Positions 45,501 to 52,600 of a DNA stretch of 64,000 bases are shown here, piece by piece (within the stretch, counting starts at the first letter, position 1; each line of letters opens with the position of its first letter). The position numbers and the translations under genes were made by a program. The notes under the pieces were generated by a model. It did not search any database. It saw nothing but the letters and a program-made list of their open reading frames with translations, and was not told the DNA's origin. This DNA comes from Allohahella sp002354735 (GTDB taxonomy: Bacteria > Pseudomonadota > Gammaproteobacteria > Pseudomonadales > Oleiphilaceae). The stretch lies in assembly GCF_047946665.1 (NCBI RefSeq), contig NZ_CP172312.1, positions 1,054,001 through 1,118,000 of the forward strand, written 5' to 3'.

Positions 45501-46226
45501 GCGCTATATCGGGTTGGAAAAGGTTATAAGATGAAGGCAAGTGAAGCATTTAGGTACGTGGCCTTCTTTGAGAATGAAGATGCAACGCCTAATGCGCCGG
45601 CTATTCAGCTTCTTCAAGGAGAAGTTTTTAAGCGAGAACGATACGTGGATATAGTTCTTGAAGACAGTGAGAAAAAGGAAATTTGGATTGAGTTAAAGTC
45701 CTATGCGGCGAAGAGTAAGATCAAGATCACTGAGCCCGACTTCGGAAAGATTGGGCGATGGCACTTAGCTAAGAAAGATTCTAACGCCCCGAAAGGTACT
45801 TACCCAAGCCTTCATAGGCAGTTTGTAATTGACAGAACAGCCAAGAAACTGGGCGGTGCTTGGCTAGCGAAAAACCAGTCCGAAAATAAGGATATAGACG
45901 TTCTGGTCGCTGTGTCCAACTTCGAATGGCGCTTCCAGAAGTTTAAGGTTGAGAACCGCCGAAAGAAGCCAACGACATTCGTTTACAGTCTAGATCCCGG
46001 TGCACCAAACGTTGCTGGTACAGCTCGGGCCCTGCTTGCCCAATTGCCGGAGGTTTCGGCGGGTCAGACCGCAATGGTTAAGACTTCGGTGGGAACGAGT
46101 TCGCTTACCAACATGGACGCCTACGTCGTTGAGTCTGGCATTCAAACGACGTTAAAGACGCTCTTGCCTCAGCTTGGCTATAGTCTCATCACACAGGCGG
46201 TCGAAGACATTGTTTTGGAGGAGTAA
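39510..46226 (+). CDS. Giant secreted polymorphic toxin-like protein 1 (full length, PD-(D/E)XK nuclease tip)
   Basis: A 2238-residue protein and the only intact copy of three. A Sec signal peptide ends in SASYA-EE near residue 36. An aspartate-rich DFDNDGQADRP segment (about 382-392) suggests calcium binding. Ig-like invasin-type domains lie at about 940-1240 (ILVKDKHGNPVAADTGVSFF, TDDAGKASLTFRGG) and a LamG-like domain at about 1309-1501. A hydrophobic region (ISWILPIEDFGIVIVQLGYL) follows. The conserved stalk ends at MPQAHA (residue 1803). The AT-richer tip has a PD-(D/E)XK pattern: E1991, D2047 (VDIVL), E2061 and K2063 (WIELKS), then H2102-RQF. A nuclease toxin is inferred. AGGG lies 10 nt before the ATG. 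An immunity-like gene starts 3 nt after the stop, its GGAGGAG inside this gene. Confidence 0.75.
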   Translation: MQLDLSLKLSAAACLVRMLAAVLGLVLGLIASASYAEERIKFGWVMARSMVLDENGQPILVEYNEQGDEIKVLQLPESFTGSVDSLEVFSVRDYREQQQKLIRFKVDQPALAAGAQLLSREEAVTTALTMANGTTQIKLSDSNLKTSTRSLLVLGQADRLLNDADAIILQQYPFDLTQANIVPGNSKSILVNDLGQVIASSPYVIAPRVGFHGTPGEASKSPLGFDPEKDEIFGPVVGIPVDMGELLYPGAKGATDEDGKYVLRYRLLTCPPGGFEFMTDVWAQLKYQNFSPLGSASLPYYLRGRSWDYCYAYIDPFTKDLIQQPAVQPAQRINLYVDVMFLTGQLQMENAGDGSSVPLGDVTRSQAFDASTNAAATASDWYDFDNDGQADRPVIGRMADIPDDGTADLVFVEDDTGDLQGIYLSSNDKAEAPAESGTAPAPDLIRLLDEDRTRRLNENTGLLSSISRDDLQNTDVLVFRAATGQLVLERKGLGHAEVRAGELAVNEEGVAGYRLMLRGPADSAANVGAINRTSSFEEWATGYQLTEPFQKRESFHLQPGEWVEVVAINRSTGYMGTSRVQLKSVGDTGSTGLSVTLEPIVMRPPNLKVWAERMYNVEQGLQAGESRSGQIVSAEGASLLSDQSVRVFTEWLDHDGSPLPEGLSAVDGAQYGLTGRLAKVVAPNVVATTSSSNIAAFPIAPGRQTQILQWKDTQALAEHYYIQVIGQAKNQECAQCASFDKSGADADADAPLDTRPQYITPFLVPQYDEQKGWLAYREYRRLLKAGQEATAAGTPGDTAAPNRPLPSYAWTYRPEYQFSRFSLEVDAINRVKITDPLTGSEDKDDILDATSPVITSSDKLIEVLYSLIGPEFGRIAPIDGGQDLVLALGEHETRVTKGEDQTLRIDNIEHLASLDPEDFLTMRLYLNQDAGNVLWEYAFEHLVLGTQLAAYDASSGETLYVSADDPRVPLEAVLVGYAGRTDKTPIKVRWKATGGATLTQEYAIDHTYGIFANEITLPPNRGAISNVSVELLDAGGATATLPPIEVLAGEPTTIEVDQPNLIVSAAEANDTTLNILVKDKHGNPVAADTGVSFFVADSLHVVSTTGATDDAGKASLTFRGGSIAEMASIKINAGQVSTTVPVEVKPLKIEFVDAEATLFAGATESFTVRVTNYLDQPVNGVTVALGSSYGFLSQTEVTTNASGEASATITAPGSDGSGELTAQAGRSPWQVQPFEVVYPQQELRDLEVDHAMMVGDTSTAGVIDHVRYDSTAIALPFKTSATIKALGQPGDAVTVKIGDFRDPNLAPLAAYYLNELDGQLVLDETGRYPLSAQFVTQARGTPMGGGRSLRFSSVNQTIDGEVPSVLWTDSAPALKRLNSIGFSIDLKPTERDSAMVSGTVVDLGNGAQTLQLQSDGTLVYRVRTDTGNYIVRSAPVGVNQWHRVAARYHNGQAELWVDGTLTQMPASGVLTYSDSGRTLEVGKGFEGQLNSLKWFDWSSAPVMTFADGSTQTTVTVGPDNFTDLTLQSTGAMGAGNSLLTTMRVAVHTDQVRQYASLVSQAGFAVLAGQYADTLDPNAPPINVAGLTPTYSMLGVAQYVPPRPVQIPFISQAHAADGESNFALGLISWILPIEDFGIVIVQLGYLVSDPEKFDGLEFSIAAVNVITIFPPAKPLKVITTPLRALLRKLNDVNPKFAKYFAGYLGKVVQRSKTGDFSLLWNSLPFLALAVELYEDEDSRKGLEFMFSTINSADDVVSWVDYLALPANGWEGEGEPPTVPAFADGAPATALHNLPLNWLMPQAHAAPMAGVTRISKSVLGNALVHASAHIGKESLEGMADALKVFNRSLRKASARDMRRYAFSPELLGIAGGAMLRRAGVKTFEAVFSNAKNTRYHIAALLPMLAYLEYENTCGRVLQEETKMPEGTTPPQLESDRLKCGGKGFDNNIRNLVYRKMATAFIDKGNKDLSEEDPKKSERILIFASGHGALFHLEQLAYHQALYRVGKGYKMKASEAFRYVAFFENEDATPNAPAIQLLQGEVFKRERYVDIVLEDSEKKEIWIELKSYAAKSKIKITEPDFGKIGRWHLAKKDSNAPKGTYPSLHRQFVIDRTAKKLGGAWLAKNQSENKDIDVLVAVSNFEWRFQKFKVENRRKKPTTFVYSLDPGAPNVAGTARALLAQLPEVSAGQTAMVKTSVGTSSLTNMDAYVVESGIQTTLKTLLPQLGYSLITQAVEDIVLEE
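40894..41128 (+). repeat. 235-bp stalk segment identical to 50359-50593
   Basis: This block in toxin gene 1 is identical base for base to 50359-50593 in truncated copy 2, while flanking stalk sequence differs at many silent sites. It is best explained by recent gene conversion or recombination. Confidence 0.85.
43182..43462 (+). repeat. 281-bp stalk segment identical to 60768-61048
   Basis: This block in toxin gene 1 is identical to 60768-61048 in truncated copy 3. One mismatch (43181) separates it from a further identical stretch upstream; beyond 43462 silent differences resume. Confidence 0.85.
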
Positions 46227-46228
46227 AA

Positions 46229-47020
46229 ATGGCGCACATGCTGTATCAGCTGCGGACTGACCGGAGAGTGCAGTGGGAGTTACTCGAAGAACGGATGAAA
46301 AAAGCTGGCGCGACCCGAGCTAATCTCCACAAGTGCCGAAAATTGTTTTTCGACAATGATTCCAATGGGCGGTTTCGATGGGTGGATCGATTCTGGTTCT
46401 ATTTCAACCCCACATTTGACGGTTGGCAGCATCTGTTTGATCACGAGTTAAACGAAAAGCTTAGCGACCAAGATTTCAGGGATCTTAATAGATTCCTGTG
46501 TGGTCAACTTGCAGACTATTTTTTTAGCACAGAAGATCAGCAATACTATTTCGACGAAACATTCGGCGCCGCGTTTGACGCGAACAGGAAATTTTCTCTT
46601 CGCATAAATGGGGAAGAGGAAGCACGCAAAGTGTGCTTGTCTGCGGACGGAATTTTCCAGCGGCTAGTTCTAGATCTTTCGACATGGTTAAGGGAAGGCC
46701 CCTCCACCAGCAACTATAGAGGAATACTTGCGGGTCGATTGCCTTATCTCGAGTCGCTTCTTTCCCATATTGACCCAGTCGTTTTCAGCGTCTGCGATGA
46801 GCTTCCAATCGAGACTAGAGATGGCATTACACGTGCAAAGATCACCCGTGGTTCTATAAAGAATATCTTTGAGCGCGCGGTTGAGTCGACTGATAACGCG
46901 AGCTTTGATGCTATGCCACTAGCCAAAGCCGTTACCGAACTTTTGATGGCTCATGCCAAAGATTTAGGAGATATGGCACTTCTCTACCAAGGCGCTAAGT
47001 CTCAGGCAGGACGCGCTTAG
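46229..47020 (+). CDS. Putative immunity protein to toxin 1 (family A)
   Basis: A 263-residue soluble protein of no known family that I recognise. It starts 3 nt after the toxin 1 stop with a strong ribosome site inside the toxin gene, so it is co-translated with it. The N-terminus (TDRRVQWELLEERMKKAG, then FRWVDRFWFYFNPTFDG) is a diverged form of the DPEWxxQRKxxW and hydrophobic FxxxDxFxxxxxxFxxP pattern in the genes at 47680, 55970, 56797 and 63850. That position, immediately after each toxin tip, is what supports an immunity role. It is AT-richer than the stalk. Confidence 0.6.
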   Translation: MAHMLYQLRTDRRVQWELLEERMKKAGATRANLHKCRKLFFDNDSNGRFRWVDRFWFYFNPTFDGWQHLFDHELNEKLSDQDFRDLNRFLCGQLADYFFSTEDQQYYFDETFGAAFDANRKFSLRINGEEEARKVCLSADGIFQRLVLDLSTWLREGPSTSNYRGILAGRLPYLESLLSHIDPVVFSVCDELPIETRDGITRAKITRGSIKNIFERAVESTDNASFDAMPLAKAVTELLMAHAKDLGDMALLYQGAKSQAGRA

Positions 47021-47455
47021 GTGTTACGCCTCAGCGGAAGGTTGAAGTTAAGCCTTCTCACATCAATAGGAGGCGGTCGTTTGGTTGAGCTTTCGAGTAT
47101 GCCGGGAGGCGAAGTGGGCGGTATTGTCATCGAGTGCAGATTTACATCTTCTGATCGACTGCTCTGGGTCCCGATTCTCAAAGGACTTGCGAAAGGAGAA
47201 AATGGGGCTCTTCTTCAGGATCGAATGGATATCTTTGGCCCAGAAGTGGCACAACATCTTGAGGTTCTTTTGGAGCGATGGCCAAGCCACTATTTCACTG
47301 CTCACGAGGTCGACTATGCCGGGGATGAATTTGTGATGCAGCTCTTAGTGTCATCTGCCGATGCAATAAACTTCACTAGGTCTTTTTCAAGTCTTCTAGC
47401 CGCTTGTGGTGCGCATGAGCTCAACTGCAGTGTTATTGATCTGAGTGGAGATTGA
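47021..47455 (+). CDS. Second immunity-like small protein after toxin 1
   Basis: A 144-residue protein starting with GTG directly after the stop of the previous gene. No signal peptide, membrane segment or familiar domain is seen. The context, third gene of the toxin 1 unit, suggests a second immunity or accessory protein. Its sequence does not clearly match the small acidic family at 49178 and 57547, although it has the same position and size. Function unknown. Confidence 0.55.
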   Translation: MLRLSGRLKLSLLTSIGGGRLVELSSMPGGEVGGIVIECRFTSSDRLLWVPILKGLAKGENGALLQDRMDIFGPEVAQHLEVLLERWPSHYFTAHEVDYAGDEFVMQLLVSSADAINFTRSFSSLLAACGAHELNCSVIDLSGD

Positions 47456-47674
47456 CCGGACATTTGGCGGCCCCAGCCTGCGCTTCTCATTAAGAATTTG
47501 GGGCCACTGCAAAAACTAATTGAGCTGGATGAAGCCATGACGCCTGACTGGCTTCGTGATTACGAGCAAAGATTCCAGGATTATATAGAAGGCGCTATAG
47601 GTGATGACCTGATGGATGGCCTAGGTCAAATAGAGGTGCCCGAAAGTGTACTTCCGGAGGCGTGCGAGGGCTGA
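47456..47674 (+). pseudogene. Scar: 3' tail of a lost toxin gene
   Basis: An open frame without a start runs from the previous stop to TGA at 47672-47674, encoding LLIKNLGPLQKLIELDE through to VPESVLPEACEG. It resembles the end of toxin 2, which has ILGILGPWQYLAVDIWG and ends FDFEVACETP. Its beginning also holds CAGCCTGCGCTTCTC (47474-47488), identical to 43550-43564 in the LamG part of the stalk. The simplest reading is a deletion joining a stalk piece to a toxin tail. It sits 5 nt before its former immunity gene at 47680. Confidence 0.6.
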
Positions 47675-47679
47675 GACAT

Positions 47680-49185
47680 ATGACCAAAGGAAATCCGTTC
47701 AAGCACAGATGGCAACTGGAGAGTCCAGAGTGGGTCAAGCAGCGTAAGCGGGAATGGCCATCGGTGAAACGCAATCTTGAACAAAGTGGCGTGTCAGTGA
47801 AGGCAATGAAATTTTTCAAGGCATTCTATGTGGAAGGCGTGGAGCCGCCGAACGTAGTACCTGGCACCTTTACTAGGATAGATTTTTACCCAAAGCATCG
47901 TCTATTTTTTACGCCATCAGAAACGGAAGAAGAAGTCCGAGAGGTCTTCGATTCGGCTTTCCCTAGCGACTATAACTCGATGCTAGTCTCTGCCGCAGCA
48001 GGCGCAGCAGGTTTGATCGCCGACGGTAATGAATTTGGATATGCAGGAGAACAGGAAAAGCTTATCGCCCACGCGCTGTTTCCCAAGGAGCATAATGAGG
48101 ACGACGAAGTTTACTGGGGCAAGGAAACATGGAAGAAATATATTCCTGCTGAAGAGTTTGTAGAAAGATTTATAAGTAGGGCTTATGCGTTTCTAGTGGG
48201 CACGACAGGAAGAAATACCGAAATCGTGCGCCATACCTACGAACACTTTTTGAGTAGCTTGCGTTTTCTCGAACACCAAGGTGTTTCTTTTCATGATCAT
48301 AGTCTCCCCGCACTACTGAGCTGCCTCTTCAACTTCGTGGAGCCCAGAGCAGCAATAGGTGAGGCCTCGCCTGCTCGTCTTTTTGCCGAAAAACTACAAG
48401 CGCGTCTATCTGACGATGATGCGCCTAAAAGTATTCAGGAGGCGATAGTTGCGCTAGGGCCAAACCGCGTTTGGGAGTTTCCACGTCATCAAGTGCCCGA
48501 ACAGTTACCCCTATATCCCGCACAGCTGCTGGCAAATGAATGGACAGCGCCATTTCCGAGAGCACTTCATGGAATCGAACCGCTAGAAGCGCTTGCTGCG
48601 CTTGTGCAGAGTGCACAACGGGTTGGTCTGCTGCCTGCAAATATGATTTTTCCCGCGCCAGAACAGTGCAATTTGCGAGGCTGGCTCAACGGGGGTTTGG
48701 TGGAGCGCATGGGCTTTGGCCTTGCTGAAGACGTTCCAGCCTATCGTTTTAGGTTCTGGTTTTCACCGACTGAGCATCTTAGCAATCGAAGTGATGCTCG
48801 TCTGGGTCTCGAGGTCTTTCTGCCAGTATTGCCGAAAGGGCGTGCGATTGACGAGATAACGCCGACTTTAATCTATTACCCCCGACTATCAGCTGATTAT
48901 CATGAGTATTTCCCTAGTATTGTTTTATTGCTTAAAGAGCGTGAGTTTCGGCGGGCCTTATACACTTCGACCGGAAAGCATTTGCTATTTTATCACCCGG
49001 AAGTAAGTGACGAAGTATATGCTCTAGAGTTTTCGGAGAACCCTATGCTCAAGCTGGGTTACTTCATGCTCGAAGATATGAAGAGTGGTTCTCTGGAGTT
49101 GGCTCTTGAATCTCCTGAAATCGCCCAGTGGCAAGGGCCGTCTTTACCCCAGGCAGATATCAGCCGGGTTTATCAAGATGTGTGA
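47680..49185 (+). CDS. Orphan immunity-like protein (family A, long form)
   Basis: A 501-residue protein. The N-terminal third carries the family A pattern: LESPEWVKQRKREWPSV, FKAFYVEG and RLFFTPSETEEEVREVFDS. The C-terminal two-thirds are an unrecognised domain with VEVFLPVL-like beta segments (LGLEVFLPVLPKGRA) and no signal peptide. ATG at 47680 is preferred because the family motif starts there; GTG at 47662 is possible. It follows the toxin-tail scar, so its toxin has been lost and it is now an orphan. Its stop overlaps the next gene by 8 nt. Confidence 0.6.
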   Translation: MTKGNPFKHRWQLESPEWVKQRKREWPSVKRNLEQSGVSVKAMKFFKAFYVEGVEPPNVVPGTFTRIDFYPKHRLFFTPSETEEEVREVFDSAFPSDYNSMLVSAAAGAAGLIADGNEFGYAGEQEKLIAHALFPKEHNEDDEVYWGKETWKKYIPAEEFVERFISRAYAFLVGTTGRNTEIVRHTYEHFLSSLRFLEHQGVSFHDHSLPALLSCLFNFVEPRAAIGEASPARLFAEKLQARLSDDDAPKSIQEAIVALGPNRVWEFPRHQVPEQLPLYPAQLLANEWTAPFPRALHGIEPLEALAALVQSAQRVGLLPANMIFPAPEQCNLRGWLNGGLVERMGFGLAEDVPAYRFRFWFSPTEHLSNRSDARLGLEVFLPVLPKGRAIDEITPTLIYYPRLSADYHEYFPSIVLLLKEREFRRALYTSTGKHLLFYHPEVSDEVYALEFSENPMLKLGYFMLEDMKSGSLELALESPEIAQWQGPSLPQADISRVYQDV

Positions 49186-49630
49186 CCATATCGCTGTGCT
49201 TGTGGAGTTTGAGTCGCAAGAATTGCGGGATACCATGACCTTTCTAATCGAAAAAGGTTCTCGGCCCGACTTCGATGACGACCTTGAAGAATGGCAAAAA
49301 CCCTTGTTTGAACAAGTAGAAGATCTTGAATACCCCGACGAGCTTGGTGATGTAGGGGAAAAGGGTCTGTTTCTTCATTGGTGGGAAATCGAAGCGACCC
49401 TTTCAGATCTGGATCAGAAGTTTCAGGCTTGCCAAGGCCGCATCGTGAAGGCGTACAAGCGTGGCGGAGAAGATAGCTATATTGACGGGAGTGTGGGGGA
49501 TCGATTGTACCGATGTGACGCGGATCGTTTGAAGCGAGTCGATACCAAAAAGCAGTCACTGAAGATGCCCGCAGAACTGCCCGAGAGTCGCGATTCAGTT
49601 TATTTGACGGCTTTGCTGCAAGATTTTTAG
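49178..49630 (+). CDS. Small acidic immunity-like protein (family B)
   Basis: A 150-residue protein starting MCDHIAVLVEFESQELRD inside the end of the preceding gene. The core SRPDFDDDLEEWQKPLFEQV and VEDLEYPDEL matches RPEFEDDLSAEEKALFSAI and IEDLEYPEAI in the gene at 57547, so the two form a family. Both follow family A genes. Acidic small immunity proteins often block nuclease toxins, but here this is an inference. The stop at 49630 directly abuts the truncated second toxin copy. Confidence 0.6.
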   Translation: MCDHIAVLVEFESQELRDTMTFLIEKGSRPDFDDDLEEWQKPLFEQVEDLEYPDELGDVGEKGLFLHWWEIEATLSDLDQKFQACQGRIVKAYKRGGEDSYIDGSVGDRLYRCDADRLKRVDTKKQSLKMPAELPESRDSVYLTALLQDF

Positions 49631-52600
49631 CGCGTCGCTTCGATCCTCAGAAGGATCAAGTCTTCGGTCCGGACGTTGGCATCGTCGTGAACACGGATGA
49701 TCTGATTTATGGTGTAGAAGCGTAACGGATGAGGAGGGCAAATACTTTCTCCGATACAGACTACCGACCTGTCCACCCGGCGGGTTTGAGTTTACGACCG
49801 ATGTCTGGGCGAGGCTTGAATATCAAAACTTCAGTCCGCTTGGTAGCGCCTCGTTGCCGTACTTTCTGCGTGGTCGTTCGTGGGATTACTGCTATGCCTA
49901 TATCGACCCCTTCACCTTTATGCTGGTCCAGGAAGTCGCCCTACAGCCAGCGCAGCGAATCAACCTCTATGTCGACGTCATGTTCCTCACCGGCCAACTG
50001 CAGATGGGTAACGCCGGGGAGGGCTCAAGTGTGCCGCTTGGCGACGTAACCCGCTCACAAGCTTTTGATGCGAGCACCAATGCAGCGGCTACGGCAAGCG
50101 ACTGGTACGACTTCGACAACGACGGCCAGGCTGATCGACCTGTCATTGGTCGCATGGCAGACATACCCGATGACGCCACCGCTGACCTGGTGTTCGTAGA
50201 AGATGGCACGGGCGATCTTCAGGGCATTTATCTCAGCTCTAACGACAAGGCTGAAGCCCCTGCCGAAAGCGGTACCACCCCAGCACCGACGCCAGCGCCT
50301 GATCTCATCCGACTGCTGGACGAAGACCGCACGCGTCGTCTGACTGAAAACACCGGTCTGCTCAGCAGTATCAGTCGTGATGACCTGCAGAATACCGACG
50401 TGCTCGTGTTTCGCGCCGCCACGGGTCAACTTGTGCTGGAGCGCAAGGGTCTAGGTCATGCCGAAGTCCGGGCCGGCGAACTGGCTGTCAATGAAGAGGG
50501 TGTCGCTGGTTATCGCCTGATGCTGCGCGGACCTGCCGATTCTGCTGCCAACGTTGGCGCGATCAACCGGACAAGTTCATTCGAAGAATGGGCTACGGGC
50601 TATCAGCTGACCGAACCATTCCGAAAGCGTGAGTCCTTCCATCTTCAGCCCGGCGAATGGGTCGAGGTCGTCGCGATCAACCGCAGCACTGGCTATATGG
50701 GCACCTCACGCGTGCAGCTCAAGAGTGTCGGTGATGCAGGCTCAACAGGCCTGAGCGTTACCCTTGACCCCATCGTGATGCGGCCACCCAACCTGAAGGT
50801 CTGGGCAGAGCGCATGTATAACGTTGAGCAGGGTCTGCAGGCCGGTGAGAGCCGTTCAGGTCAGATCGTCAGCGCTGAAGGTGCGAGTCTGCTGAGCGAT
50901 CAGAGCGTGCGTATCTTCAGCGAATGGCTGGATCACGATGGCTCACCGCTGCCTGAAGGCTTGTCAGTAGGGTATGGGGCACAGTACGGACTCACCGGTC
51001 GGCTGGCCAAGGTTGTCGCCTCTGGCGTTATCTCGTCGACAAGCGCCAGCGATCTTGCAGAGTTTCCTATAGCACCTGGGCGCAATACTCAATTACTCCA
51101 GCTTTCGGAGCTCTACGCTCAGACCGAGCACTACTACATACAGGTGATCGGCCAGGCTAAAAACCAGGAGTGCGCACAGTGCGCCAGCTTCGACAAGTCT
51201 GGTGCCGATGCCGGCGCGGATGCGCCTCTGGATACCCGACCACAGTACATCACACCGTTCCTGGTTCCACAGTACGACGAACAGAAGGGCTGGCTCGCTT
51301 ACCGTGAATATCGCCGCCTGCTTAAGGCCGGCCAGGAAGCAAGCGCTGGCGGCACGCCAGTCGACACAGCTGCCCCAAATCGACCGCTGCCGAGCTATGC
51401 CTGGACCTATCGCCCTGAGTATCAATTCAGCCGTTTCAGTCTGGAAGTGGATGCGATCAAGCGCGTGAAAATCACCGACCCGTTGACCGGCAGCGAAGAG
51501 AAGGACGATATCCTCAATGCAGCCAGTCCGGTAATCACCTCTTCAGACAAACTCATCGAAGTATTGTACTCACTCATCGGCCCCGAGTTCGGTCGTATTG
51601 CGCCGATCGACGGCGGCCAGGATCTAGTCCTAGCCCTGGGCGAACATGAAACCCGAGTCACCATGGGCGAAGACCAGACCCTGCGCATCGACAACATCGA
51701 GCACCTGGCCAGCCTGGATCCAGAAGACTTCCTGACCATGCGCCTGTATCTGAATCAGGATGCAGGGAATATTCTCTGGGAGTACGCGTTTATGTATCTC
51801 TCCCTCGGACTAGCGAAGGAGCATGACCTCGTAGGGGATAACATCGCCTACGTGAGGGCGGATGACGCAACGATAGACTTGAAAGCCAGCGTTTTGGGAT
51901 ACACCGGTCTTACGAAGGCGAAGCAAAACGATATCCCGCAACAGGTGCTTTGGCGCGTTATTCAGGGCAATGCGACCCTGCAATCTCAGGCTGTTTCACT
52001 GGACGAGTACGGCTCCGCCACCGCAACTGTAAATCTCGCCCCGTATAGCAGCAACATTGTTCGCGTTGAAGCCTCGCTGCTAGGTGACGACTCGACCCGA
52101 ATCCAGTCGTTCGATATGGGTGTTTTAGCTGGAAAGCCAAAGAACATAGACCTGTCCCAGACGGGGGCTTTGTACGTTGGCGAAGTAGGCTCTGTTGAAG
52201 TGAAGGCCATCATTACCGACCAGTTCGGCAATCGTGTCGAAAACGGAACAGGGGTTTTCGTTCAACCCCACGGCCATCTCACGCTCAAAAGTCAGCAGGG
52301 CTTTACTGAAGATGGGGTCATGCTTGCAACGCTCGAAAGTGCCTTCGTCTCGGGGGGCTTCGCTGTTGATGTGTCTTCGGGAGGTGCGTCTGCCTCGACA
52401 AATGTCACAGTCGCGCCGCTGGAGCTCTCGATTCAGGGGCTACCAGATAATCTCGTAGCTGGCGTCACTTATCCCTTGGAAGTAGCGGTACTAGGTGGCG
52501 GCGGCAACGCTCTGGAGGGACTGTTTATAGACCTGGGCGCGGATGCTGGATTCGTAAGGACACGCGAGCATACAACCGACGGCTCCGGCAAACTGACTTT

